A stretch of 64,000 nt of DNA from Chanos chanos (GCF_902362185.1 NC_044503.1:23699484-23763483); one strand, 5' to 3'; shown: positions 26,023 to 39,688, numbered from the stretch's first letter. Program-made: numbers and translations. The notes: generated from the letters alone by a model not told the origin.

Positions 26023-28188
26023 AAATTGTGAAAAATGAACTACCATCATTTACAGGTATCAGAGAATATACACAGTGCATCTGTTCACAGATTGGTTACA
26101 TGCCAGCATCTAAGTGTTTTATCAATTCACCGATCAGATCTCCCAGTCTCACAGATGGATTCTCAAAGCAGGTCCAAGTGTGTTCTCTGATGTTCTTTTG
26201 AAAATTACATTTCTCCGAGAATTTACAAGAGTCACATCCTTTTACGTTTGAGAAATACAATATATACCCTTGTTCATCCCATAATTCACAGAAAATACAG
26301 AAATTTTGAGAAAATATGCCAACTTGTCAAAACTTTTAATATTTTCAGTTGGTGCAATTGAAAGAGAACTCAAAACTCCTCTTTCTTCTGTGACAAAGTG
26401 ACATGACGGTTGAAGATGACTTACCAGCTACTTGTGTACGTGTTTGTGTGTTTTTATCTATGTCATTTAGAATAAAGAGATGTTTTCTGTCGTGTAGATG
26501 CTAAACGATGCAAAAAAAAAAAAAAAGGTCAAACTGAATGCCATGATAAAAAACAGGGCATGTGGCAATATTTATGTCCATAACATTCCATTGATCTTAC
26601 GGTCATATTATTATTGCAACATTTCTACAGTACATTTACATTACAAATACACTTGACAACATAACCCCTTGAAATCCTCCATTTGGACAGTCAGTAGTAT
26701 GGTGTTTCAACTATGCTGAAAATTCAAAATCGCTCACTGGTGGAACCCAACAACATTCAGCTTCAAATGTCAAAACACCTTTGGAATGCTGGGGCAGAAA
26801 ACAATGTCTTATGGAAAAATACAACAATTCCTGGACAAACTAGTGTCTGGTTCTGGTGGTTACAATTGTTATGTGGTAACGAACCAATTTTGGAGTTGCC
26901 AGGAAACACCCCAGCTGAAAGTTTACAAAATGCAAAAATCTTTTGAGAAAAACCAATACATTAATGTCTTAATAAATTCACTCTGAAGTTGTCTACTATC
27001 CTATCTTACTGTAGATATCCGTGATGGAAACCAAATCAAATAAGATGATGGACACAATGAAATAAGCAAATGCATTAAAATATCTCTGGTTCAATATCAC
27101 AACAACAACAACAACAAAAGAAAAACAAAAACCTTGATCCAATGAAATCACATTATATGTGGGATGTGAATTATTTTTCAAGCATATTTAAACTTGGAAT
27201 AGAATCTCCTCATATTTTCTGATAAAAATTACCAGAATTATTGGGCTTTCGACGTGTTAGACCAACAGGACCATGGGAGGGATTGGAAGTCTAGTTTAAT
27301 TGTACAGGAATTGCTGATTTACAATAATTCTAAGGGGGGGGGGGGCAATTAATGCCTCCCGCAACCAGCACCACCACCATACACAGATACACACTGACAG
27401 CCACCCTTATACCACACACAACATAACCAATTCTGCTTTTACTCCAAAACCAAAACACCATTATCAATAGACTATCCAAAAAAATTAGGAGAACAGATCA
27501 TGTTTGAATCATAAGCCTGACAGTAATTTCTGTTTTAGCCCTGATTGTCATGGCAAGTGCAAAGATAAAACATTTATTTACCGTTATTACAGATAAGCTG
27601 TAAACAAAATAAGACCTGGACAAAACTGGACAATTCTGCACATACGCTGTCATCTTTTTCTATGTTCACACGTTGAACAAAACAGCTCAATGCTGAGGGG
27701 CATTTGACTCCATTTCAATTTCACTGTAAGCAGCCCAAGATTGGACAAAACGTAGAAGAACTTAAACCGAGTAAAGAAGCAAGCCTTCTTAAGCTTCCTG
27801 CTCAAATGTATTGTTTGAATCTAAAATTTTTTTTTTGTCATAAATTAGTCATTGATTTCAAAACATTGAGAAAAAAAATCTCTATTTTTCTTTTCCCTCA
27901 TGCGTTTTGGGGACGGGCAGAAAAGTGAAGTGTAGTATTACCCCCAGGATGTTTTGATGCTAACTGGCTATTGACAGAGTGCAGGCTCTTTGTGTGCAGA
28001 CGTTTTTGAGTATTCCAGGATGAGTGCTGTTTAGAATTGGTCAACCAAGGCCTACAGATGCCCCGTACAAATGCAGAATGGTTGACTAGCAGCTATTTAG
28101 TTGACAAAGCTTGGAAAATGACAAAGGGACAGGGTCGTAAGTAACATGATGACAGGGAGGGAGTTACTCAAAACAGGAGGTAGATGCT

Positions 28189-30679
28189 TTAGCCAACCAG
28201 TTTGCTTGTGACTAGAGACTGCTTTCTCTGAGGAAGGTCCTGTGGCGTGGGAATGTGGTCGCCCGTAACGAGGTTCTTGTCAGGCCCAGCTACCGGAAGC
28301 TGCATATTCTTCATCTTGGCTTTGGCCATTTGGTAGTCGCCTGAGTCAAAGTACTTTTGCTGAAAAGTATAAGAACAGTAATTGTATACACAAACATTCA
28401 AAACATATCAAGATGTCAAATTACGACAGAAAAAATGGCTGCGCAACCCCCAACGCCAAACATTTGTGATGCCTCTTACCCCTTTCTGAAGTCTTTTCAT
28501 CAAAAAACTCGAGCCCCCTGGTTTTTGACCAAGGTTGGGATACTTGGCTTTCAGTTTGGCCTCTTCTGTCTTCACAGGGTTTGAGTTTGTGTCCTGAGGG
28601 TCCTGTTTTGTAAAAAACATAAAAAAAAAAACAAAAAAAAAACAAAAGAAAAAACAACATATTAGCATTTGAATTGACTGAGCTTAATCCTTCTGTTTTA
28701 CAGAGTCAGAGAAGTAAGAAAAGAGCAGCGTCTAAGAGATAACGGCAGAATGGGAGCGGAATGGGTGGGACGCGGCAGTAAGAAAAGGCTCGAGCTGTTA
28801 TGACACATTGAATGCTACTAATCCAGACTTGTGGGAAGTCGACAAAATATTAGACAAATTTAGAAAACAAGCCTAATCCAAAAGCGTCTTTAACCTACGA
28901 TTAAGACGACAGTTGAACTAAAAGGCAGTCTGGGAAGCTTAACGCATAACAGCATGTGACATACAGATTTCGTTGTTCATAACACTGCTACTCATTTCCA
29001 AAGCCTGCCAGGATGAAGAAGAAACAATAAAGATAACAAAACTACTTTTTTTGTTTGTTTTCCTCCTTGATCAAACTTATTTTTACAGCTTTAGTGTCTT
29101 AAGTAAAGATAATGTAGTTCCTTATGACAGGTTTTGCTGTCGGTCTTGCTAAATAGCCAGCCTGCTCTTGCAACAGCCACACCAGTGTTAGTATTGCAGT
29201 TTTGCAATCTGACATGATCAACAGATGAATCACATGAGAGTAAAAACACATCACTTCAGGAAATGTTGGTACAGTGAACAAAGGACAGAACGTCTCACTG
29301 CATACATCAAACATATTTTTATTACATCACAATAAACTCATTCTAATAGCTGACCTTGGTTTGAATGTTTAGTTTAATACCACACATGACAAACATTCAA
29401 GACAGTAGGTGCAAATTTTGCCTCCTGACAAACTGGTTCCAGACTTTTTTAAGTTCGCAGGGAGGGACAGAAGTCTATGGATAAACATGTGGCAACCCAG
29501 TTCCTTCCACTTAAGACTCAGATCATGAGTCAAAATCAGTAGTCTTAAAGCTATCTCAAGTCATTTTCTCAACGGGCCTTGCCGATTCTTAGTGGAAACT
29601 CATTTAGGTCAAAACCTGATCTGAGAGAAAGCAAGATGTGTCAGCTCTAAAAGCCAACAGTATGCTGCAAGATTCATACATTATGAATTGAGAACATAAT
29701 GCCCCAATTGTCATAGCATGAATAAAGTAATGCACATAAAAGCAGTTACACAGACAGCCAGTGGAAGCAGAATGCCCTAAATGTTACTAAACAGAGAACC
29801 AATAACCCCTGTAAAAACAAGAACCTAACATTAGCACACACAGAGCTTGCTGGGGTTAAATGAAGTAGCTGGTAAGGATAGAGGGCAGTGATCACATTCT
29901 CGCGCGACACATGTTCCACTGCTGATTCACTTGTATCCATGACACGAAATTTATGGGTTACTATGTTCAGCAGTAATACGATAATGCTAACAAGACCGAA
30001 TGGTTTCCAGTCAAAACGCTTCTATGTTAGTTTTAATCATGGCTTCTCCTTAATTCTACAAACGGGCCTGTACAGCTACGACGAATCAACCCAATGTTGT
30101 GGCAATACGTTATTACAAGAACGAACCCAACAACAAACAGAAACTCCTCACTACACAAATGATAATTTAAAGACACACTTCCATTTTACGTTGCATGAAT
30201 CAACACGCAAAGTCATTTCGATTTTTAATTAGGCTGGGGGAAAAAAAAGAAAAAAAGAAAGAAAAAATGAGAAAAAATGCCATCAATGTGGTTTGAGTGC
30301 CGCAGGTTGGTGTTTTGATGGTCTGACAAAAGCGGAAGCTTTAGCTGCAGCACTGAATAGACCAATGAGACCCTGATAACACACTTCAGGAACCAATAAC
30401 AACAAAGCAAATCCTGACATGGCAATCTTGTCACCTTACTGAACTTAAGCAAGTGAGAAGTTTCTCGAATCTTCCAGAATGTCCAAAATAATCATGCGTA
30501 AGACATCACTGATTCATGGTAATAATAAATTTTCATAGAAGAAACAGGGCGGCAGACACAAAGCATATGCTAATAACACAAAGAATACCTAATGGTCACT
30601 GCAACAGAATGGGACCCACCTGTCTTTCATCACTTTGCTCCGATATCGCCTCTGTGTCTTGATTATCGGGTGACGACAT
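28189..30679 (-). CDS. ensa: Alpha-endosulfine (ENSA), PP2A-B55 inhibitor
   Basis: Three coding exons on the minus strand: 30620-30679, 28480-28602 and 28189-28359, giving 117 residues (human ENSA 121). Junctions are GT-AG and fall between codons. Seen: [17 protein letters not shown], then KYFDSGDY with the serine at residue 67, the same number as the human Greatwall (MASTL) target, then [10 protein letters not shown] and a PKA-type RKQS with serine 109. Known role: once phosphorylated in FDSGDY it inhibits PP2A-B55 and permits mitotic entry; it is a small, largely disordered cytoplasmic protein. The paralogue ARPP19 is the alternative, but the gene order (mcl1 next door) and C-terminus favour ENSA. 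The N-terminal 20 residues are poorly conserved, so the start rests on a good exon with an in-phase donor. Confidence 0.96.
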
Positions 30680-31962
30680 GGTTGACGTCTTTTCTTTTTG
30701 TCTAAGATATAAAAATCAACCCCTTTCCGCAAAGGTATAAACCCTTCGCCGATCTCCAGTCTGAATCAAACACTGTGCAACACAATTACTAGGCTCCGAC
30801 CAAAATGGCGAATGATTCAGTGACATCACATTGCGGGACTGCCTTTTGTGAGTGATCTGTTCTTTAACCAATGGACGCAGGTTGTGACTACTGCAAAACA
30901 TTGAGACTGCCAATGGTATGGCAGGAAATGAGGTAAAGCAGACAAATTGCATAAACGCACAGCCCATGTAACCGACGCTTAGGCCCTGAATACATACAGT
31001 AATGCTAGAATGACATGTCATGCGCATGTGGGTGCACGTAATATTGCATGCAATAGTGCACTCATTTGCTGTGTTTTTGTTGTTGCTGTTCTTCTTCTTC
31101 TTCTTCGAAAGAAAGAACGCTGGAAGAAAGGGAGGAGGTTTTATATTATTCCAAAATTAATTGCTATAGATAATTGCCAAAGTCCTTTGCAAAGTTAGTT
31201 TATGAGGACAAAAGAGTGTACAAACACTATGACCACAAAGGGTTTATAATAAAAGCAAGGAATCAAGACATTTAAAATTATGAGGGGAAATATATAAGGT
31301 TCGTTTGTGATTCTGGAAATCGTCAATTTAACGTGATACATCGGTATTCAAGTAGTACTTATCAATAGACATGACACAAGACAAGAACGTTTCCACTGCC
31401 TGCTTACTGTGAGGTGACAATAAAATTTAGACGGTTTGACAGTGTGTTAGGATGAAACATTGTCGTAGCTGAGGAAACGGGATATTCAGCACTTTCACTG
31501 TACTGCCGATTTGGCGGGAATCACGCGCATCTCTTTCAGTTGTTGAGTGAGGTAAATTTAACGATTCCATTTGGCTTAGTTTGCTGACTTAACTGGACCA
31601 ATACATTACATTGATTTAACCCCCGGCTAAGACAGCGGTAAGATTACGAAGTATTCAGAATTTGACCAAATATACGTAAATATGATTGAAATCCACACAT
31701 CTTTGGCCAACGTTACGTACGTTTAACAAGTTAAGACAGTTGGTGAGGTAATGAGTCGACCCAATTGGTTAGCTTGGTAGCTTTATGTTACGACTGAATA
31801 TCGAACTCAACTTATCATTTTTTAAATTTTCACTGATTTTTAGGTGCAACTCTTTTGCTCAACACTCAAGATTCACTTGGCCAGGTCAACAGTGATACTG
31901 GCATTGAGTCAGTGTTTATGATCACAACTTTACCTTAGATAAGAGCACACGTCAAGTCCATT
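30680..31962. promoter_or_regulatory. Head-to-head intergenic region between ensa and hormad1
   Basis: The two start codons are about 1.3 kb apart and diverge, so this region must hold both 5' UTRs and both promoters. The sequence shows no obvious TATA box, and a possible YY1-like CAAAATGGCG at about 30801-30810. An expected golph3l gene is not here. Confidence 0.6.
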
Positions 31963-32609
31963 ATGGCGTGCGAACAACGAGTGAGACCTAGCCGGGTAAA
32001 AAAAATTTGCATCAAGTTCGGTACCAAACAGATAGCCCACAGTTGTATTCACTATTGGATTTATTAAATCTATTGTTGCTTAAATCTGTAAAAGTTAAAA
32101 TTTTCAGTACAGTGTTTTACCCTGTTGTTGTGTGTCAAAGAGTATGAAGTGAGTTTCTAAGTCAGGTATGTTTTTTTTCCTTAAGAATGCCCAGTTGCTT
32201 CCAGATGAAGTTTCCACAGAGCAGCAATCCTTGACTCTGGTGAAAAAACTACTAGCCATCGCAGTCTCCAGTATCACTTACCTTAGGGGACTTTTTCCAG
32301 AAAAAGCTTACGGCACCAAATATGTTGATGGTAAAATGATTAAAACAAACATACATGTGTTAAATGGAAATGTGAAACATGTTTTGAAATAGACTTGATT
32401 AATCCCTAAGGTTCTGTTGTCTGTTCTCTCTCAAACAGAGCACAAAGTGATGATTCTTAGAGAGGAGCGTGACTTTCCGGGTGCAAGCCAGATTGTTAAA
32501 TGGTTAGTGTCTGACTGTTACATAACAACCTTACTCGATTGGAAGGAAACTGAAAGGTTGTTGGTCTCTTGAATCAAATTAAAACAGCAGTGGACCTGTA
32601 AAATACTTG

Positions 32610-32654
<45 letters not shown>

Positions 32655-35600
32655 GTAATGGGGGTGTGGTCTGTTTCTCTGCAGGATGCAAGGATGCTTT
32701 GATGCTCTTACAAAGAAATATGTAAGTTAATCATTTCTGGTTTGAGATAGATAGATAGATAGATTGATACACATGCATAAATTAGATGCACATCTTTGTT
32801 GTACTTCAGAATTGAGTTATGCATTACCATGGTTGGTCAAAAATAACTTCCTTATTAAAATTTGTACCTTCAATAGCTCCGCATGGTTATTCTGTCTGTA
32901 AGTAAGTTTTCTATCTACTACATTTTTATTGCATTATTACACACTTGTATCTGTTGGGCATTATGGTTTTAACATTTTGAAGGGTTTTGAAATGAAATGA
33001 AAAATCAATGATCTTGGACAAAAGATTATTTTTACTTTTTCATTTTACTAGATGTACTCTGATCCAGAAAATCCACAGGTGATTAAATGTTACTTTCTCA
33101 GCTGTTTGCTCCTCACAGAAAATGTTACCTTTAAAATACAATATGACTTATCAAAAATAAGCCCATTTTTTTCCCCCTTGTGTTTCTTCTCTTTCTGTAG
33201 AAAATCACCGAATGCTATCAGTTCAAAATCCAGTATACCGATAAGGGTCCACTGCTGGATTTTGAAAGGCAAGTTTTCAATATCAGTTGTTGAAATGAAG
33301 ACATGTTTCTGTTTAACAGAGTTGGGTTGTTCTCTTCTTCCCTTGACTCTTGGTGACTATCAGATTAGATCTCTTTCCTGTTTCTGGTTCACCTGAGACA
33401 CTTTACACAGCTTAGTCTTAAATTCATTGAAAAGACAAAGGCAGAATAGTGTGCGGAGTATGGGTGTAACAGTAGGCATCTTCGTCCCGAACCATCACGG
33501 TACGGACGTGACGGTTCGGTGCATACAGTCATACAGAGAATACGTGGTAGCCTATGTGCGAGGATTGTTGAATGTAATACAGAACCAAATTTCATAAGTG
33601 CGAGTCTCTTATTTCACTCTCTCATAGTTGGCTTGTTCTCTTCTCTCTGTGATTTGGGATCTGATTGTGGTGCAAAAAATATTACGATATAAGTTTCCAA
33701 GGACCATGTGTCCTTGTTTACCGGTATATTGTGGTAAGAAGCAAACCTCATTTCTTAATGAATAATAGATTGCAGTGCTGGCTGTCAATAGCCCATGATT
33801 GGCTACACGCTGCTGTAGGCGGCCATGTGCAGTTTTGACGTCACAAACACACGAATTCAGAAGGGGCAGCAGAAAGGCTGGTACTCTTCACATAGATTGT
33901 ACGGCTACAGGAGGGGAATGCATGTTTTCATACATTGACTGTCTCCATAGCACATTCATCTCAGTGAATTCAAAGGGGCAAGGAAAATCGTTGTTTCCCC
34001 TCTATGACACCTTTAATCCACTACAGGCTGTGCAAACTACCTCGGGGGAACTATACGACACTAGGTGAAATAAACTAACTTGCATACTGTCTACTCAATA
34101 AATGAAAGAAACCTAGCCTTCAAGCATTTGGGGGGTGTTGTTGCTTTTTTCCCATTGTACCGAACCATGATGTCCATACCATGGTGTGAACCGAAATGTG
34201 ACTTCTGTGTACTATTACACCCCCTAGTGCAGAGATATGGTTTTTCCTATTCAACACACCAAGCTTAATGAACATCTGTTTGCATGTAAGTGCTGAAACT
34301 TTTACTGGACTAATTTAATCAGTGAACTAAATAGGGAAACATGAGAAGTTATTGCGTGAGTGAGAACACTCACTCGTTTCGTTATCATTGATATCGATGA
34401 TATCATTTTTTTCCGTACCCAGTACTTCTGACAGAAATAATAGGAGAGCAACGAAAATGCCTTGTAACGACATAAAGAAAGCGAGTATCCTCCTCGTACG
34501 AAAACTCTACGTCCTGATGCAGAACCTCGGGCCCCTTCCAGACAGAGTGTGTCTCAACATGAAGCTGTCTTACTATGACGAAGGTAACCCCAACGTTCAG
34601 CAGTAAGGCACGCCCTGGCAACAACCGTAACAACCGTAAAGAACCGTAAATAAAGCCAATCTGACTTCAAATTGCTTTGTTTTTTCTGTTCTTTTTTTTT
34701 AATCCAGTCACTCCTCAGGAGTACCAGCCTCCTGGTTTTAAAGAGGGCGACAGTAACACTATGTTTTTTGAGAAGGAGCCGGTGAGTCTTACCATGGGAG
34801 AGGTGTCGACACCTTTCCACAGCCTCAGAGTGGAAGTGACCACAGAGAGAGAGAGACTGGAGCAGGTGAGTGAGACATGTAAAGATGCCGCTTCAGCCGG
34901 GAACCAGCCAATAAAGCCTGTTCTCTCTAAGGCTTTGTTGAGAGTTGGGCTGTTTGTGATGTGCAGGTGGAGGACAAGCCGGGGTGTATGAGAGATGGAC
35001 AGGTGTTAAAAATGGAGGAGGAAGAGGTGGTGTCAGAGAAAACTGTAAATGAGGTAAAGGCAGAGTTACACCAAGAGGGGGCGCACCATTATAGATTAAA
35101 TCAAAATCAAATGATAAAAATAAAAAGTTCGTCATTTTAGATGATTCTGAATATGATTTGTTTGCTTTATTACCTGTTTATGATTTACGTTCTCATATTG
35201 TGCCTTTTACTGATAGGAATGGACCACAAAAAACGATATCAATGGATATGTCATTGCCACTGAAGGTGAGATTGTGATTCCACCAATCAGAACTTTCAAT
35301 GCATGATTTTCTAGAGTAATTCAATGCTCTGTCTGTCTGCACAGTATTTCAGAAATGATCTCAGTACTGTAACTCCTAAGTCTTTTCATGTGCTCAGAAA
35401 TTCAAGAGAGCCACAACGAAGAGTTAAGAACATGTAAGGATTTCTTGGAGAACTTGCCACAAGCTCAGGTAAATTTAGACTTTGCTTATATATGTGAATT
35501 GTTTGATTTGTTTTTAAACACATTAATTCCCAACCACATTTTACCAACACTCTCAGTGGCCACTGCTTTGTGAATGGCAGCAGTGTATACGGTAGCCCCT

Positions 35601-36715
35601 GAGTGTCCTCCTCTGGCACTTTGACCATTTCTCCTATGTTAAGAACCAGTGATTAGCTGTTGGTTTGATTTTGACCATGGATTGTATGTTTTAGATGGAA
35701 ACTGATGTCAAGAATACAGATGACTGTGAGGTGGCAAAGAACAGGACCACGAGAAGTCGCGTCATCAGATCATGCTCGGTACGATCATCTGTTCATCACA
35801 GTAGTTCACTAAATGACCAAGTGTTTTGGCCGCTCGTCAGAACAACGTTGCAACATTACCGCCCATTTCCGCTCACGCTGATCTCCCCCTCCTCCACATT
35901 TCTGATCTGAGACAGAGAGGAGAAAATTCCCTTTTGATTGTCATCATCTTCGATCTACAGCCAGTTAAGGACAGAATGACAGTGAAGAGAAAAAAAACCC
36001 CCAGCGCATTAGAAAAGGAACATGTATGGAAGCTTTTTGTACGGAGCAATAAGGAGTGTGCGTTTACTTAGTTGGACGCAGTTGCTCAGTGTATCGGTGC
36101 TTCTCACTGCGCTGACTAGGCTCGGTGATGGGTATTTTTGTTAGAAAACCACTGCCCCTGTTCTCTTAAACCGATTCTCAAAAAGATTTATGAATGTAGC
36201 TAAAGGTGTAAAGATGTAACATTCAAAACAGCAGTTGTCATGGGATTAGGCTCTGTCGCCATATGAATGTGGAACGTTGTTGTGACAGAAATGTGAACAT
36301 GTGTAAGAAACAGGAACTCAGATGACCAGTGTAGATGATAAGAGATATAAAACAGTCCAGTGGTTTCTGCTTTTAGGTTTTTTTTTTTATATCAGTGTTT
36401 GTTTTGTAAATACAGGAGAGGAAGACGGAGTCCACGGTTACGGCAAAGAAGAAGGTACGCTCTCTCATCTACTCTACTGTGTACATCTGTCAGTGTCCTT
36501 TTCACACTATAAAAAATGTCAGTACACAGGGGCAATATGCCACTGATGCTCAGAGAACACTGAAAAACTTGATATGTGGCCTAAATGCAGTACATATGCT
36601 TCCTATGTCTGTGTTTGTGTGTTAGATTTCCCCATTTGAGTTTCCGTTAAGTCAGGACCCTCAACCAGAAGTGACAAAGAGACGCAAGGTCAGTGAGCCC
36701 AAGGAACCCTACTGA
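31963..36715 (+). CDS. hormad1: HORMAD1, meiotic HORMA-domain chromosome-axis protein
   Basis: Sixteen coding exons: 31963-31995, 32186-32330, 32439-32502, 32685-32721, 32877-32897, 33052-33078, 33201-33268, 34423-34583, 34708-34865, 34967-35053, 35217-35265, 35398-35468, 35695-35778, 35961-36023, 36416-36454 and 36626-36715. Phases agree throughout, giving 398 residues (human 394). Seen: a HORMA domain (about 17-238) with [54 protein letters not shown] and [20 protein letters not shown]; a low-complexity acidic and basic tail; and a C-terminal [10 protein letters not shown], which in the family resembles the closure motif. Known role: it loads on unsynapsed meiotic axes and promotes break formation and checkpoint signalling. 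Intron 7 uses a GC donor (AG|GCAAGT); the nearby GT alternative would hit an immediate stop. That intron also carries a hAT element. Expression is expected in gonad. Confidence 0.96.
32612..32650 (+). repeat. (CT)n microsatellite in hormad1 intron 3
   Basis: Pure CT repeat some 35 bp upstream of the exon 4 acceptor; it may act as an extended polypyrimidine tract. Confidence 0.95.
33459..34226. mobile_element. Non-autonomous hAT-superfamily DNA transposon
   Basis: A 768-bp element in hormad1 intron 7. Ends are inverted: the left begins TATGGGTGTAACAGTA and the right, read inward, TAGGGGGTGTAATAGTA. It is flanked by 8-bp target duplications, GTGCGGAG (33451-33458) and GTGCAGAG (34227-34234), differing at one base; eight-base duplications are the hAT hallmark. 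Sub-terminal CCGAACC/GGTTCGG repeats lie near both ends. No transposase-sized frame is present, so it depends on a partner elsewhere. The single TSD mismatch suggests it is not very recent. Confidence 0.88.
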
Positions 36716-37180
36716 CAAATCACAGTGATTCAGTACATAATACCACAGCGATCACTCGTCCCTGTAGGAACATGGTACTGAAAAGATCAGACTCAGAGTC
36801 ACTCTACAGTCATATTAAGAAAAAGACAGAGCAGAGTCATTTGTTTTATACAGCAGAAAGCTTGGCCGCTTTTCCCCCCTTTACATTTGTCAACAGTCAT
36901 TCATTTTCTTTTAACTCCTCATATGTTATAGTGAAGTAATGGTTTGTGTTTTAGGACTGATGTGTTTTGTTTTTTTTTTTTTTTTATGACTTGAGTTTGT
37001 AATACTGTGACATATTTTAATTCACTGTTTTCCGGTTGCATGTGTGTTTGCTGAATATTGTTATAGAGAGAAATCAGTCGTAGACATATGACCTTATACT
37101 TCTCTTTTGTTTATTGACTGTATCACTGAATTTCTTGAGAGGAGCATATTTAAGTATGACTTTGAAACTGTTACTGTAGA

Positions 37181-37186
37181 AATAAA
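37181..37186 (+). terminator. hormad1: hormad1 poly(A) signal (AATAAA)
   Basis: AATAAA about 465 bp past the stop codon, followed by GTGCTCTGTGTTT, a G/T-rich downstream element. Confidence 0.7.
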
Positions 37187-37531
37187 AGAGACCTTGGACA
37201 TGTGCTCTGTGTTTAATGTCATTGGTAACTGATTTTTATGGATAGAGTTGTGATAGTTCCATGTGAGACCTCTAGATGGCAGTATTTACAGTTTCACCGC
37301 AGCATGAGGTAGGTCACAATTCATTTGAGACTCAACTAAAAAAAATGTGTAGTGCCAAAAGAATACGGTAAATTCACTAAGATACAACTGATAATCTAAT
37401 CTTGTCCACACACCAATATGTGAATCGCACAGACTTATCCATCTTCTTTCTTCATAAGAGTGTACTCTACTAAAACATGACATTTTAACAACAAAAGCAT
37501 ATAGGAATACATAAAAAGATTATCAGAGGGT

Positions 37532-37532
<1 letters not shown>

Positions 37533-37593
<61 letters not shown>

Positions 37594-37601
37594 GTCTGTC
37601 T
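37533..37601 (+). repeat. (TATC)n tetranucleotide microsatellite
   Basis: About fifteen TATC units, ending in two TGTC units. Confidence 0.97.
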
Positions 37602-37969
37602 CAGGTTGGGTAAACTACATTTGTAAGAGTGCAAAATCAGTTCCTTTTTCCATTCTACCGTCGTAAACTTGTTCCACCTCTGATAATTTATAGTTACGAA
37701 CAGACAAGAAAAGGAAGTGATACCAAAGCTGTTGTCAGACCACACATCATCAGAGACACTCCCTCTCAGCTTAAAAAAGAAAAGAGAAAAAAAAAAACGG
37801 GGGTGGGTGAGGGTGTGTTGATTCGGAGCCTGTGAGAGAGCATGGCTGTCAGAGCGATCAGAGACGGATACCTCTCCTCTCCGCCTGCCCTCAGATCTCA
37901 CAGGCTCTGAGGAGCCTGTTTAGGGATATTGTTATTAAACCTCAGGCTGTGGGGTCCTGTGGGAACTGT

Positions 37970-37988
37970 GGGGGGGGGGGGGGGGGGG
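37970..37988 (+). repeat. Poly-G tract (19 G)
   Basis: Uninterrupted G run, part of a G-rich stretch starting near 37950. Confidence 0.9.
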
Positions 37989-39637
37989 TCTGGTCAGTTA
38001 GAATAAGGCCTGTGATCTCGGTGACCTTGCCAGAAGGCCAAATCATGTTCTGTGGGCACTGATTAGCACTTCTTCACTATAGCACCTGGGTTTATCTTAA
38101 CTCTTTAATCTGAGCCTTTAAAACAATTTCAAAAGAGGCTCAATTTGATTGGGTAGCGGAAATATTTCAAAGGACACAGAGGTGAAATAACATACACAGC
38201 ATTTAATATTAATGGAGAAAAACTAAATTATGTGGCTGTAACTGAATGAAATAATAATAAAATAAAATAAAACAAAATAGAATAAAATAAACAATTGAAG
38301 ACAGCTGGAAAATTGCTGATTTGCTCAGTATCAGTGGTTTACAGATTTATTTACCTAAAATAAATTATTCATATTAGAACTGCTTAGTTGATCACGAAAT
38401 ACACCTAATATTTTTTTTTTAATAAAAGTTTTACCACCTCCTGGAGTTTTATGGAGGTTTCATTAGGAAATTAAGATTTTTAAAATAAATTTTACTGTGA
38501 ATTTCTCTTTGTTTTTGAGGAGCTGTTGGTGTGAATATAACTATTTCCTGCAGTGCAAAATACTTGTAAAAAGCACAAGTACTACATAAAAACGTTATCA
38601 TGTATATTTTGTCTTTTGCTCATCTGAAAACGACGCTGATGTTTAAAACGTGAACACAAGGAGGCAGTAGTTGGGTTTGGAACGGCCACAGAGAATTAAA
38701 ACGTACCGTGGTTCAGAAAAGGAGTCATGAAATGTAGCTGATTTTTTTTCTCTGAAACTTGTTCAGCCAGATCAGTGGCTCAGATGTACCATACAGATCA
38801 ATGTCATTACATTTTTCACAAAAAAGAAAAAAAAAAAAAAGACTTTACTTGATATTTGGACCCTTTGTGCTTTTCACAGTTTTTGAAAGCCAAAAAATAG
38901 ATTTTTTGGATGTTTGTTTTTGTCCCCAATCTGTTGCCTTACTGCTCTCACATCACATTTCTACATGTGATACATATCTGACATTTGTGCTGCTATCTTT
39001 AATGAGACGCCTAGACTGCTAAGCAATACCTCAGACACCGGACAACCCAGTTATGTTAGGAAACAAGGCATTCAGAGGTCCACAGTATGGAGAATGAATG
39101 AGTGAGCAGCATAACAAACAAACAAACAAAAACAGGTTACACACAAAGTACTGGAGGAAAAGATTTTGAATTTGAGATGCACGCACATGTGATCTATATT
39201 CTGTTTCAAACCTGTGTGTTTCTATGTGTTTTTGTGTTGTTGTTGTTGTTGTTGTTGCATTTGTTATATCTGTCTCTCCACACATATAAGAAATACTAAG
39301 TGCTAACTAAATGTCGCTTAATGATATACTAAATGTTAAATGTAGGTACAGTAGGTTCAGGTAGCAGTATTAGACACATGGTGTAACTGCAGAACAGCAT
39401 AGAACTGAGCCAATACACAGTGCAGGGTCAGGTCTCTCACACAGGGTGAGTCCTCAGTCTCTCTGGGGTTATGAAGGGACAGCCTCTGGCCCTTTTCTTT
39501 TTCTCTCTCTCTGTCTTTCTCTCCTCTCTCTCCTTCTTCTCTCCAGGCTGCGGTGAACCTAGCCTTCCCCTGGCACCCTGCAGGGCACAGGTTCACATGT
39601 CATAAGGTGCTGGAAGAAAGCCTCCTCAGGTTGTGTA

Positions 39638-39647
39638 AAGAAAGAAA

Positions 39648-39683
<36 letters not shown>

Positions 39684-39688
39684 AAGAA
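39638..39688 (+). repeat. (GA)n microsatellite
   Basis: GA/GAAA repeat; the opposite strand at 39500-39540 is also CT-rich, so the two can pair. Confidence 0.9.

Larger units (their letters stand above)
37187..39637. other. Intergenic DNA with tetranucleotide repeat and G run
   Basis: It contains a TATC repeat (37533-37601) and 19 G (37970-37988). No gene is recognised; the remainder is AT-rich unique sequence with A-rich AATAAA repeats near 38250-38290. Confidence 0.5.

Noticed and set aside
33799-34268. Open frames inside hormad1 intron 7
   Set aside because: They lie within the hAT element and show no transposase motif.
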